From NCBI GenBank assembly GCA_034231615.1, contig CM067306.1, positions 66,251,579 through 66,315,578 on the forward strand: a DNA stretch of 64,000 nt, read 5' to 3'. Each line of letters begins with the position of its first letter. The stretch's first letter is position 1. The notes under the pieces were generated by a model, which saw only the letters and a program-made list of their open reading frames with translations, was not told the origin of the DNA and ran no database searches. This DNA comes from Meghimatium bilineatum (lineage: Eukaryota > Mollusca > Gastropoda > Stylommatophora > Philomycidae). Of the stretch, positions 23,544 to 34,953 are shown piece by piece. The translations under genes and the position numbers were made by a program.

Positions 23544-24137
23544 CCGCTGATAATAAAAAACGTATTAACCTTTTTCCATGTTGCAGCATTTCTGCAGTTA
23601 TTATCCACTTTAAGAAACACAACTCCAATAAATTCTACACACCTAACAACAAGGGCGCACCATCTTCTGTGATAGTAACACTGACTATATCAGATGTAGA
23701 TATTATTTAAAGATTATATTATTTGTAGATATTATTGAAAGATTACAAAACAACAAACATCTTCTATGATCGGAGAATACATTTAATCGCAGACGACAGT
23801 GTACCTTGGTTGTATAAGTGCCCATTGTGTTCAAAATAATGAAGGTCTTAGGTAAGGTAACCATATCACAATGACCTCGGAGATTACCTGTAAGTTGTTC
23901 GTAGAAAATAAGGGCCTCACGCCGATTTCGAATATTTGCATCACCTGTTTTCAATTTATTACTATTACAGCCATACTGCTAACTAATACTATTCATAATA
24001 CAATTTTGACTATACTATACACACTACTATTTCTGCTACCCATGCTACTAGTCCTACTACTACTCCCACTAGTATTAACACCTTTTTACGGATACCATCA
24101 CTATATGTACCGACAGTCCTACTCGTGCTACAAGTAC
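23544..24137. other. Spacer, no gene seen
   Basis: AT-rich, with a short doubled motif (TAGATATTATTTAAAGATTA) near 23696-23740. No gene signature. Confidence 0.5.
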
Positions 24138-24140
24138 AAG

Positions 24141-24188
<48 letters not shown>

Positions 24189-24316
24189 TTATTATTACTA
24201 CTACTACTAATACTATTATTATTATTATTATTACTACTACTAATACTATTATTATTATTATTACTACTAGTACTACTATTATTATTATTACTACTACTAC
24301 TACTACTACTACTATA
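24138..24316 (+). repeat. (CTA)n/(ATT)n trinucleotide array
   Basis: Blocks of ACT repeats alternate with ATT repeats. All frames are homopolymer-like and non-genic. Confidence 0.97.
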
Positions 24317-24573
24317 ATTAATCACCTACTATAACTAATGCATGATTGTCTAAGTCGAGCGTAATTAACACGACACACTTAACTCGGTATACCTCCTTGC
24401 AGTTTTGCCTCGAGGAGTTCAAGTCTGACTTCTATTGATACTAACACGGTCAAGAACTATTTAGCACCGAGGACAGATCGAAGAACCACAACTGAAGTGT
24501 CACTAGTCGACGTGTCATATAGAGGGTGTAAAAAACACACCCAGCCATATTTGAAATGTAAAATTCGTGTAGA
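24317..24573. other. Spacer, no gene seen
   Basis: No supported feature. Confidence 0.5.
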
Positions 24574-24664
24574 TCTGATGTTATGTTAACAAATTAGTTT
24601 TGTAAATCTGATGTTATGTTAACACATTAGTTTTGTAAATCAGATGTTATGTTAACACATTAGC
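24574..24664 (+). repeat. 33-bp repeat, about 3 copies
   Basis: TCTGATGTTATGTTAACA and CATTAGTTTTGTAAA recur at 24574, 24607 and 24640. Confidence 0.92.
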
Positions 24665-24829
24665 GAATTCTGTAATTGTGCACGGATATTATCCGGAAAA
24701 TGCACTTTAATAATTCATGTAATACATTTTGCTGAGATCCGTACACCTTCATGTGCGTTTGGATGTGATCAAAGTACAATTTTACAGTGCATTAAGCTAT
24801 TGTCACACAAACCATTGTTAGAAATGTGG

Positions 24830-25075
24830 TATATGGGTGAAGATAACATTCGTAATATGTGAGGTGTGATGTGTGAGTGTGGGGAAGGGTACAATCGTAA
24901 ATGTGGGGTGTGTTGTTGTGGAAGGAGGATTAAATTGTACATATAGGGTGTGTTTTGGTGAGGGTGTGGGGTAACGTCGTACATCTGAGGTGTGTTGTGG
25001 GGGTGTGATGTGGGGGAGGGGGATAAAGTCATACATGTGGGGTGTGTTGTCGTGAGTGGGGAGTGTAAAGTCGTA
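24830..25075 (+). repeat. Degenerate ~45-bp GT-rich repeat
   Basis: Irregular copies of a GGTGTGTTGTGGTGAGGGTG-like unit joined to AAAGTCGTACAT. Spacing varies, so the array is old or still rearranging. Confidence 0.75.
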
Positions 25076-25194
25076 CTGTATTTGCGAAATTATATTCCGA
25101 CAATATATATGTATTAGGAAACTGTTACATTCTGACTGCTGAAAGGGACTCAGCACTAAGATGTATTTAAACAATAAAATCATATATTTTATTA

Positions 25195-25197
<3 letters not shown>

Positions 25198-25233
<36 letters not shown>
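25198..25233 (+). repeat. (TA)n microsatellite
   Basis: Pure TA run of about 36 bp. Confidence 0.95.
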
Positions 25234-25237
<4 letters not shown>

Positions 25238-25249
25238 GCTCATAGATGT

Positions 25250-25335
25250 GAAGGTGGGAGTGTAGGGATTTTAAATCCCCAAGAAGGTTGATGGTAACGA
25301 TCGCACTACTACCATCCTCCCCACTCCCACCTTTC
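25250..25335. repeat. 86-bp imperfect hairpin
   Basis: GAAGGTGGGAGTGTAGGGA pairs with CCTCCCCACTCCCACCTTTC as inverted arms, and an inner pair GATGGTA/TACCATC lies between them. It could be a tiny MITE or another fold-back sequence. No target duplication is evident. Confidence 0.65.
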
Positions 25336-25487
25336 TTATCAGTTTGTCACAAAAAAATATCATTAAAGAAATGAAAGAACGAATGATGTATTTTTCATGT
25401 AAGGTTAACACCCCCCTCCCACACCACCTGATGGTAAACATGATTACGACCCTGATAGCTATAAATATAAATATATATAGCTATGTA

Positions 25488-25568
25488 TATGTGTGTGCAT
25501 GTGTGTGCATGTGTGTGCATGTGTGTGCATGTGTGTGCATGTGTGTGCATGTGTGTGCATGTGTGTGC
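25488..25568 (+). repeat. 10-bp repeat (ATGTGTGTGC)n
   Basis: Eight perfect copies of ATGTGTGTGC. Confidence 0.97.
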
Positions 25569-25721
25569 GTAATATACAAATATTCACATAATGATCCCAT
25601 AGGCAGAAATAACAACAAAGAAAAATGACGGAATGAAAGTGTATACTTCCATATACGAACTGTTCTCAATCACAGATATAGAAGAAATATTAACTTGGAA
25701 GCAGAAAAATAAATCACATCG

Positions 25722-25922
25722 AAAAGATCACACCGAAAGATCACATTGAAAATATGACACCGAAAGATCACATTGAAAAGATCACATTGAAAAGATGACA
25801 CCGAAAGATGACACCGAAAGATCACATTGAAAAGATGACACCGAAAGATGACACCGAAAGATGACTCCGAAAGATCACACCAAAAGATCACATTGAAAAG
25901 ATGACACCGAAAGATCACAATG
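25722..25922 (+). repeat. ~14-bp minisatellite, about 14 copies
   Basis: Alternating AAAGATGACACCGA and AAAGATCACATTGA units of 14-15 bp. Confidence 0.92.
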
Positions 25923-26050
25923 AGGAACGTTTGACAAATCAATGTAAGAACATTCTTTCAATGAAATTGTTTATTTTTCTTCTTGAAGTTACAACTTGTA
26001 AATTCTATGAACAGAAGGTTCGTCAAACAATATGGTACCAATGACTTTAA

Positions 26051-26625
26051 TGTGGTACTGTCGACGTTAATCTAGTACTGTCGACGTTAATCTAGTACTG
26101 TCGATGTTAATCTAGTACTGTCGATGTTAATCTAGTAGTGCCAATGTTAATCTAGTACTGTCGATGTTAATCTAGTACTGTCGATGTTAATCTAGTACTG
26201 TCGATGTTAATCTAGTACTGTCGATGTTAATCTAGTAGTGCCAATGTTAATCTAGTACTGCCAATGTTAATCTAGTACTGTCGATGTTAATCTAGTACTG
26301 TCGATGTTAATCTAGTACTGTCGATGTTAATCTAGTACTGTCGATGTTAATCTAGTACTGTCGATGTGAATCTAGTACTGTCGATGTTAATCTAGTACTG
26401 TCGATGTTAATCTAGTACTGTCGATGTTAATCTAGTAGTGCCAATGTTAATCTAGTACTGCCAATGTTAATCTAGTACTGTCGATGTTAATCTAGTACTG
26501 TCGATGTTAATCTAGTAGTGCCAATGTTAATCTAGTACTGTCGATGTTAATCTAGTACTGTCAACATTAATCTGGTACTGAAACGTTAATCTAGTAGTCA
26601 ACGTTAGTCTAGTACTGTCAAAGTT
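26051..26625 (+). repeat. 20-bp minisatellite, about 29 copies
   Basis: Unit CTAGTACTGTCGATGTTAAT. A variant GTAGTGCCAATG recurs at about 26140, 26240, 26440 and 26515, often as a pair, and marks block duplication. The right end decays. Confidence 0.97.
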
Positions 26626-26994
26626 AATCTGATACCGATGACGTGTGTTTGTGAGATTTGTTTGTAAACATGAAGGCTACATTTCATAGGTCAAATTTTC
26701 TGCTTATTATTCCTGACATGCAAGAGTTGCCGACCTTCTCTACAGGGGAAATAAAACGACAAAAACATCAAGAGAGATAATTTATTTAAACAATGAGTCT
26801 TTATTTGTATCTAAGTCTTATGGTAAAGTATAGTTAAATATTATGTTAGAACCGTTATTTTAGGTTGTAAGAGGAACACGTAAGTGAGATGTAGTTAGTA
26901 TTACATCAGTAACATTTACTTTCCAAGAAAATAATGTACATTCGTTGGTGTGCATCGATTTGTGATTGTGTGGAGAAGGTTAACATGTTTTAAT
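26626..26994. other. Spacer, no gene seen
   Basis: AT-rich. No supported gene or repeat. Confidence 0.5.
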
Positions 26995-27055
26995 TTCAAT
27001 GACAAATCGAATCTGGATCACGGAACTAGGTGGCCCAGTACACTAACAATTAGCG
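26995..27055 (-). mobile_element. tRNA-like SINE head
   Basis: The minus strand reads TTGTTAGTGTACTGGGCCAC (A-box-like), then CCAGATTCGATTTG (B-box-like), with tRNA-like spacing. Confidence 0.5.
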
Positions 27056-27149
27056 ATTTCCACAAGGAGAAATATGATGGTGATTATTACGCTATGATGG
27101 TGATTACTAGATTATTACGCTAATCTAGGACATTGTTTCGTCACAGATG

Positions 27150-27620
27150 AACAATATATTGCAAAGTGCAAATAGAAGTACAAAGTGCTAGCCATTAAAA
27201 AACTATTGTTTTCCAGTGGCAATATATGGCGAAGAGACATGGACAATGACATCTGAAATAGAAAATAAAATATCAGCATTCGAAATGAAATGTTATAGAA
27301 TGTCATAAGAATATCATGGACAGACAGCAGAATCAACATAGACTTCCGCACGGATCTGAACATTTAAGAAAACTGGATTCACAAAACTATCAAAAAAAGT
27401 AAGCCAACATATTTCGGACATAAAAAGAGACACAATGGTTTAAAAATATTAATAGTGGAGGGAAAAGTTCAGAGAAAGAGAACAAAAGGCTGCCACTATG
27501 ACGGACACATAATATTGAAGATATTTCGAGAATGACATTGGAAAATGATGAAAAGCTCGTTCGGCACTAAGAGGTTCACAGAGAAATCATAGAAACATCG
27601 TTCAATGACAGAACGTCTGA
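27150..27620 (+). pseudogene. LINE RT C-terminal fragment
   Basis: The forward frames read YGEETWTMTSEIENKISAFE and MKCYRMS, then HISDIK, then KRTKGCHYDG with several stops and frameshifts. Y-G-x-E-T-W, x-x-F-E-M-K-C-Y-R and the later G-H-I/K-R block are the hallmarks of the region after the reverse-transcriptase domain in LINEs. The 5' parts, including the catalytic YADD box, are absent. Confidence 0.75.
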
Positions 27621-27679
27621 TAAAAGAATAAACAGTAGGTATAAAATATCGATCGCACTTTCTGTATAACTATAACAAG

Positions 27680-28970
27680 TCAACCCGATACCTCACCAAC
27701 CGTCCTGTACCTCACACTCACATCCCGATACCTCACCAACCGTCCTGTACCTCACACTCACATCCCGATACCTCACCAACCGTCCTGTACCTCGCACTCA
27801 CATCCTGATACCTCACCAACCGTCCTGTACCTCACACTCACATCCCGATACCTCACCAACCGTCCTGTACCTCGCACTCACATCCTGATACCTCACCAAC
27901 CGTCCTGTACCTCACACTCACATCCCGATACCTCACCAACCGTCCTGTACCTCGCACTCACATCCTGATACCCCACCAGCCGTCCTGTACCTCGCACTCA
28001 CATCCCAATACCTCACCAACCGTCCTGTACCTCACACTCACATCCCGATACCTCACCAACCGTCCTGTACCTCGCACTCACATCCCAATACCTCACCAAC
28101 CGTCCTGTACCTCACACTCACATCCCGATACCTCACCAACCGTCCTGTACCTCACACTCACATCCCGATACCTCACCAACCGTCCTGTACCTCACACTCA
28201 CATCCCGATACCTCACCAACCGTCCTGTACCTCGCACTCACATCCCAATACCTCACCAACCGTCCTGTACCTCACACTCACATCCCGATACCTCACCAAC
28301 CGTCCTGTACCTCACACTCACATCCCGATACCTCACCAACCGTCCTGTACCTCACACTCACATCCCGATACCTCACCAACCGTCCTGTACCTCGCACTCA
28401 CATCCTGATACCCCACCAGCCGTCCTGTACCTCGCACTCACATCCCAATACCTCACCAACCGTCCTGTACCTCACACTCACATCCCGATACCTCACCAAC
28501 CGTCCTGTACCTCGCACTCACATCCCAATACCTCACCAACCGTCCTGTACCTCACACTCACATCCCGATACCTCACCAACCGTCCTGTACCTCGCACTCA
28601 CATCCCAATACCTCACCAACCGTCCTGTACCTCACACTCACATCCCGATACCTCACCAACCGTCCTGTACCTCGCACTCACATCCCAATACCTCACCAAC
28701 CGTCCTGTACCTCACACTCACATCCCGATACCTCACCAACTGTCCTGTACCTCGCACTCACATCCCGATACCTCACCAACCGTCCTCTACCTCACACTCA
28801 CATCCCGATACCTCACCAGTCGTCCTCTACCTCGCACTCACATCCCGATACCTCACCAACTGTCCTGTACCTCACACTCACATCCTGATACCTCACCAAC
28901 TGTCCTGTACCTCACACTCACATCCTGATACCTCACCAACTGTCCTGTACCTCGCACTCACATCCCGACA
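27680..28970 (+). repeat. 40-bp minisatellite, about 32 copies
   Basis: The unit consists of CCGATACCTCACCAACCGTC and CTGTACCTCACACTCACATC, exactly 40 bp. The rare variant CTGATACCCCACCAGCC occurs at 27965 and 28405, 440 bp (11 units) apart, so blocks have been duplicated. CTCACACTC and CTCGCACTC units alternate in runs. Confidence 0.98.
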
Positions 28971-29234
28971 GAATTAAAAAAGTGTGCTTTGATTGAATTT
29001 AACTTGATGATTTTACAGACGAGAGAGCGGGATATTATCCTTCCATGGATCGATACTTGAGCGAACACAGCCATACAAACATATCGTTACATAATCTGGC
29101 CACCACGTCGCTACACAAGTGACAAAACACAACGTAATTATTCTCCTTACAACATTTATTAAATGTTTTTGTTTTATTGAAATTCTTAAAATTTATTATT
29201 AATACATCGTTGATGAATGTTGCTTGCTGTGTTG
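28971..29234. other. Spacer, no gene seen
   Basis: No supported feature. Confidence 0.5.
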
Positions 29235-32200
29235 TTGTTTTTTCTCACAAGTCAGTGTTGTTATTTTTTCTCACAAGTCAGTGTTGTTGTTATTTCTCAC
29301 AAGTCAGTGTTGTTTTTTCTCACAAGTCAGTGTTGTTGTTATTTCTCGCAAGTCAGTGTTGTTGTTATTTCTCACAAGTCAGTGTTGTTTTTTCTCACAA
29401 GTCAGTGTTGTTATTTCTCACAAGTCAGTGTTGTTATTTCTCACAAGTCAGTGTTGTTGTTATTTCTCACAAGTCAGTGTTGTTTTTTCTCACATGTCAG
29501 TGTTGTTGTTATTTCTCGCAAGTCAGTGTTGTTGTTATTTCTCACAAGTCAGTGTTGTTGTTATTTCTCGCAAGTCAGTGTTTTTGTTATTTCTCACAAG
29601 TCAGTGTTGTTTTTTCTCACAAGTCAGTGTTGTTGTTATTTCTCGCAAGTCAGTGTTGTTGTTATTTCTCACAAATCAGTGTTGTTTTTTCTCACAAGTC
29701 AGTGTTGTTGTTATTTCTCACAAGTCAGTGTTGTTATTTCTCACAAGTCAGTGTTGTTATTATTTCTCACAAGTCAGTGTTGTTATTTCTCACAAGTCAG
29801 TGTTGTTATTTCTCACAAGTCAGTGTTGTTATTTCTCACAAGTCAGTGTTGTTGTTATTTCTCACAAGTCAGTGTTGTTATTTCTCACAAGTCAGTGTTG
29901 TTGTTTTTTCTCACAAGTCAGTGTTGTTGTTTTTTCTCACAGGTCAGTGTTGTTATTTTTTCTCACAAGTCAGTGTTGTTGTTTTTTCTCACAGGTCAGT
30001 GTTGTTATTTTTTCTCACAAGTCAGTGTTGTTATTTTTTCTCACAAGTCAGTGTTGTTATTTTTTCTCACAAGTCAGTGTTGTTGTTTTTTCTCACAAGT
30101 CAGTGTTGTTGTTTCTCACAAGTCAGTGTTGTTATTTCTCACAAGTCAGTGTTGTTTTTTCTCACAAGTCAGTGTTGTTGTTATTTCTCGCAAGTCAGTG
30201 TTGTTGTTATTTCTCACAAGTCAGTGTTGTTTTTTCTCACAAGTCAGTGTTGTTGTTATTTCTCACAAGTCAGTGTTGTTATTTCTCACAAGTCAGTGTT
30301 GTTGTTATTTCTCGCAAGTCAGTGTTGTTGTTATTTCTCACAAGTCAGTGTTGTTTTTTCTCACAAGTCAGTGTTGTTGTTATTTCTCACAAGTCAGTGT
30401 TGTTATTTCTCACAAGTCAGTGTTGTTGTTATTTCTCACAAGTCAGTGTTGTTATTTCTCACAAGTCAGTGTTGTTATTTCTCACAAGTCAGTGTTGTTA
30501 TTTCTCACAAGTCAGTGTTGTTGTTATTTCTCACAAGTCAGTGTTGTTATTTCTCACAAGTCAGTGTTGTTGTTTTTTCTCACAGGTCAGTGTTGTTATT
30601 TTTTCTCACAAGTCAGTGTTGTTATTTTTTCTCACAAGTCAGTGTTGTTATTTTTTCTCACAAGTCAGTGTTGTTTTTTCTCACAAGTCAGTGTTGTTGT
30701 TATTTCTCGCAAGTCAGTGTTGTTGTTATTTCTCACAAGTCAGTGTTGTTTTTTCTCACAAGTCAGTGTTGTTGTTATTTCTCGCAAGTCAGTGTTGTTG
30801 TTATTTCTCACAAGTCAGTGTTGTTTTTTCTCACAAGTCAGTGTTGTTGTTATTTCTCACAAGTCAGTGTTGTTGTTATTTCTCACAAGTCAGTGTTGTT
30901 TTTTCTCACAAGTCAGTGTTGTTGTTATTTCTCACAAGTCAGTGTTGTTATTTCTCACAAGTCAGTGTTGTTTTTTCTCACAAGTCAGTGTTGTTTTTTC
31001 TCACAAGTCAGTGTTGTTATTTCTCACAAGTCAGTGTTGTTTTTTCTCACAAGTCAGTGTTGTTGTTATTTCTCGCAAGTCAGTGTTGTTGTTATTTCTC
31101 ACAAGTCAGTGTTGTTTTTTCTCACAAGTCAGTATTGTTGTTATTTCTCACAAGTCAGTGTTGTTATTTCTCACAAGTCAGTGTTGTTGTTATTTCTCAC
31201 AAGTCAGTGTTGTTATTTCTCACAAGTCAGTGTTGTTATTTCTCACAAGTCAGTGTTGTTATTTCTCACAAGTCAGTGTTGTTGTTATTTCTCACAAGTC
31301 AGTGTTGTTATTTCTCACAAGTCAGTGTTGTTGTTTTTTCTCACAAGTCAGTGTTGTTGTTATTTCTCACAAGTCAGTGTTGTTATTTCTCACAAGTCAG
31401 TGTTGTTATTTCTCACAAGTCAGTGTTGTTATTTCTCACAAGTCAGTGTTGTTATTTCTCACAAGTCAGTGTTGTTATTTCTCACAAGTCAGTGTTGTTG
31501 TTATTTCTCACAAGTCAGTGTTGTTATTTCTCACAAGTCAGTGTTGTTTTTTCTCACAAGTCAGTGTTGTTGTTATTTCTCGCAAGTCAGTGTTGTTGTT
31601 ATTTCTCACAAGTCAGTGTTGTTTTTTCTCACAAGTCAGTGTTGTTGTTATTTCTCACAAGTCAGTGTTGTTATTTCTCACAAGTCAGTGTTGTTGTTAT
31701 TTCTCACAAGTCAGTGTTGTTATTTCTCACAAGTCAGTGTTGTTATTTCTCACAAGTCAGTGTTGTTATTTCTCACAAGTCAGTGTTGTTATTTCTCACA
31801 AGTCAGTGTTGTTGTTATTTCTCACAAGTCAGTGTTGTTGTTATTTCTCACATGTCAATGTTGTTTTATTTTTCTCACAAGTCAGTGTTGTTATTTCTCA
31901 CAAGTCAGTGTTGTTGTTATTTCTCACAAGTCAGTGTTGTTGTTATTTCTCACAAGTCAGTGTTGTTGTTATTTCTCACAAGTCAGTGTTGTTGTTATTT
32001 CTCACAAGTTAGTGTTGTTGTTATTTCTCACAAGTCAATGTTGTTTTATTTTTCTCACAAGTCAGTGTTGTTATTTCTCACAAGTCAGTGTTGTTATTTC
32101 TCACAAGTCAGTGTTGTTATTTCTCACAAGTCAGTGTTGTTATTTCTCACAAGTCAGTGTTGTTGTTATTTCTCACAAGTCAGTGTTGTTGTTATTTCTC

Positions 32201-32273
32201 ACAAGTCAGTGTTGTTTTATTTTTCTCACAAGTCAGTGTTGTTTTATTTTTCTCACAAGTCAGTGTTGTTGAT
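29235..32273 (+). repeat. 3-kb minisatellite, 23/26-bp units
   Basis: Core TCTCACAAGTCAGTGTTGTT with a variable joint of TTTT, ATT, GTTATT or GTTTTTT gives 23- to 26-bp units, roughly 125 copies. Rare variants are CTCGCAAG and CTCACAGG. No stop codon occurs in any plus frame of the unit and most unit lengths are not multiples of three, so all three frames stay open for about 3 kb. The frames are artefacts of composition. Confidence 0.98.
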
Positions 32274-32397
32274 TTATCATTGTATGCATGTTAGAATTGA
32301 TTACAATATGGTTAATCAGTGTTACTAACAACAGTCACTAATGTTGAAGTCAGTTAATCATGTCACTCCACTGTCCTCTGTTCTCATCTAGTTGTCA

Positions 32398-33347
32398 TTA
32401 GAAGTCTGGTGTTGAAGCCTGGTGTATTGATTAGAAGTCTGGTGTTGAAGTCTGGTGTATTGATTAGAAGTCTGGTGTTGAAGTCTGGTGTTGAAGTCTG
32501 GTGTATTGATTAGAAGTCTGGTGTTGAAGTCTGATGTATTGATTAGAAGTCTGGTGTTGAAGTCTGGTGTTGAAGTCTGGTGTATTGATTAGAAGTCTGG
32601 TGTTGAAGTCTGATGTATTGATTAGAAGTCTGGTGTTGAAGCATGGTGTATTGATTAGAAGTCTGGTGTTGAAGTCTGGTGTATTGATTAGAAGTCTGGT
32701 GTATTGATTAGAAGTCTGGTGTATTGATTAGAAGTCTGGTGTATTGATTAGAAGTCTGGTGTATTGATTAGAAGTCTGGTGTATTGATTAGAAGTCTGGT
32801 GTATTGATTAGAAGTCTGGTGTATTGATTAGAAGTCTGGTGTATTGATTAGAAGTCTGGTGTTGAAGTCTGGTGTTGAAGTCTGGTGTATTGATTAGAAG
32901 TCTGGTGTTGAAGTCTGGTGTTGAAGTCTGGTGTTGAAGTCTGGTGTTGAAGTCTGGTGTTGAAGTCTGGTGTTGAAGTCTGGTGTATTGATTAGAAGTC
33001 TGGTGTTGAAGTCTGGTGTTGAAGTCTGGTGTATTGATTAGAAGTCTGGTGTTGAAGTCTGGTGTTGAAGTCTGGTGTTGAAGTCTGGTGTTGAAGTCTG
33101 GTGTTGAAGTCTAGTGTTGAAGTCTGGTGTATTGATTAGAAGTCTGGTGTTGAAGTCTGGTGTTGAAGTCTGGTGTTTTGATTAGAAGTCTGGTGTTGAA
33201 GTCTGGTGTATTGATTAGAAGTCTGGTGTTGAAGTCTGGTGTTGAAGTCTGGTGTATTGATTAGAAGTCTGGTGTTGAAGTCTGGTGTTGAAGTCTGGTG
33301 TTGAAGTCTGGTGTTGAAGTCTGGTGTTGAAGTCTGGTGTTTTGATT
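32398..33347 (+). repeat. Mosaic minisatellite of 13-bp and 20-bp units
   Basis: Two unit types sharing GAAGTCTGGTGT are mixed: GAAGTCTGGTGTT (13 bp) and GAAGTCTGGTGTATTGATTA (20 bp). Runs of each type alternate, with a pure 20-bp run at about 32690-32855. Confidence 0.97.
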
Positions 33348-33384
33348 AAGAACCGATACAACATCATATCCTATAAATAATTCT

Positions 33385-33480
33385 TACAACTGACGGGAAT
33401 TGAACCAGGTCTGTTCTAGCAGCACCGAATCCAAAAAGAATCCAAGGGTGGTCCGAACACTTTAGCTGTGCTATACAGGT
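33385..33480 (-). mobile_element. tRNA-like SINE head at the edge of the 35-bp array
   Basis: The minus strand reads TATAGCACAGCTAAAGTG (33459-33476, D-arm/A-box-like) and then CTGGTTCAATTCCCGTCAG (B box and T-arm). Box order and spacing fit a tRNA-derived SINE. The A-box part is repeated in the neighbouring array. Confidence 0.65.
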
Positions 33481-33747
33481 GGGTGTTCCGGACACTGTAC
33501 CTGTGCTCTACCGGTGGGTGGACCAGACACTGTACCTGTGCTCTACAGGTGGGTGGACCGGACATTTTACCTGTGCTCTACAGGTGGGTGTTCCTGACAC
33601 TTTACCTGTGCTCTACAGGTGGGTGTTCCGGACACTTTACCTGTGCTCTACAGGTGGGTGGACCGGACACTTTACCTGTGCTCTACAGGTGGGTGTTCCG
33701 GACACTTTACCTGTGCTCTACAGGTGGGTGTTCCGGACACTTTACCT
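33449..33747 (-). repeat. 35-bp minisatellite, 8 copies, derived from the SINE A-box region
   Basis: On the plus strand the unit is CTGTGCTCTACAGGTGGGTG plus TTCCGGACACTTTAC. On the minus strand it reads TAGAGCACAGGTAAAGTG, which matches the A-box arm of the adjoining SINE (TATAGCACAGCTAAAGTG) at 16 of 18 positions. The array therefore appears to be an expansion of that SINE's 5' head. Confidence 0.88.
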
Positions 33748-34616
33748 CAAATTGATGTATGATATATAATATCAATGTAACTATAGCCGGTAAGGTGGAA
33801 TGGGTGCGATTGCCACGAAAAAACTAGCTAAACATCTACATCCTCAGCTTTACGTACGCTCATGGAATATCACGCATTCACCACTCCTTGACGTCTTGAC
33901 CACTCCTTGATACCTTCACTACTCCTTGATACCATCACCACTTCTTGATGTTTTCGAAGCCAAATTTTCTTTCCTCGATCTCTTTTTCTTGTACCCTCAA
34001 CAGTTCCCTGTAGGATAATCTCTGAACGTCGATGGCGTCTAGTTACATGCCAAGAACCACCAACAATTCCAACTTACTTAGCTTCACAATTAATCAGATG
34101 ATTACTCAAATGTTTGTGTTTGTCCCAGTTTGTTTCTCATTACTGTTTCTAAATTTGTAGAAAATGAAGGAAAACTTGATTACAAACTAAAACAAGAAAA
34201 TGAATTACTTATTGATTGATTGTTAGAATTCTTCAGAATCTGTATGTGTACACGAAATATGTTAATAACAAGGTTACAGAACTCTGGAACAATGGCACAT
34301 TGTTTTAGACTGTCTCTGATCAGTTGCAGAATCTGTTTTACCCTGTCTCATCTGTTTGATACAAGACACATTGCAGATGTGTTCAAACGCTGAGCAAATC
34401 TGAAAGCCTGCATCGCTGTACCTATGTGACTCCCTTAGTTCTGTTGTGATTGAGAGTTCTCGGCTCATTATTTAGTTCATGAACTACTTTTTGCCGTATT
34501 ATTCCGAAGTGCAAAAATATATTTGCGAACTACTTTTTTTGTGTAACGTTTCGAATCAATTCCTTATTTATGTATTATAAAATTGAAGGTCGTGTGTCCT
34601 TCTATCCCTCCTTTTT
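33748..34616. other. Spacer with a short 21-bp repeat, no gene seen
   Basis: At 33882-33950 about four degenerate copies of CACCACTCCTTGATACC occur. The rest is AT-rich with no supported gene. Confidence 0.5.
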
Positions 34617-34735
34617 TTAATAGGGTCGTAGAGAAGTTTCTTTCTATCAGTATATTTGTAAAATGGAGTCGTAGAGACGTTTCTTTCTATCAGTATGTGT
34701 GTAAAATGGGGTCGTAGAGAAGATCCCTATAGAAT
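34617..34735 (+). repeat. 43-bp repeat, 2.5 copies
   Basis: GTCGTAGAGAAGTTTCTTTC and TATCAGTATATTTGTAAAAT recur at 34625, 34668 and 34711. Confidence 0.9.
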
Positions 34736-34804
34736 TGTGCGTTTAAGATTTGAACATTCCTATATGAATGTGTTAGTGCTTGTAAACATGAATTCAAAAA
34801 CAAT

Positions 34805-34953
34805 CTAGAGACTGACAGAGAGAGGTAGAGAAAAGAACAAGGGGAGGCGGTGAAAGAGAGGGAGAAAGAGGGATACACATAGAGTGAGAGGGAGTAGAGA
34901 GGGTGACAATGAGGGAGAGAGAAAGTTAGAGAGAGTAAATGAGTGAGAGTGAG
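34805..34953 (+). repeat. Purine-rich (GA) tract
   Basis: Almost pure A/G sequence leading into the 42-bp array. Low complexity, no gene. Confidence 0.85.

Noticed and set aside
29177..32328. Three plus-strand open frames of 931-1034 codons
   Set aside because: All come from a 23/26-bp array without stop codons in any plus frame; the three frames repeat the same patterns out of phase.
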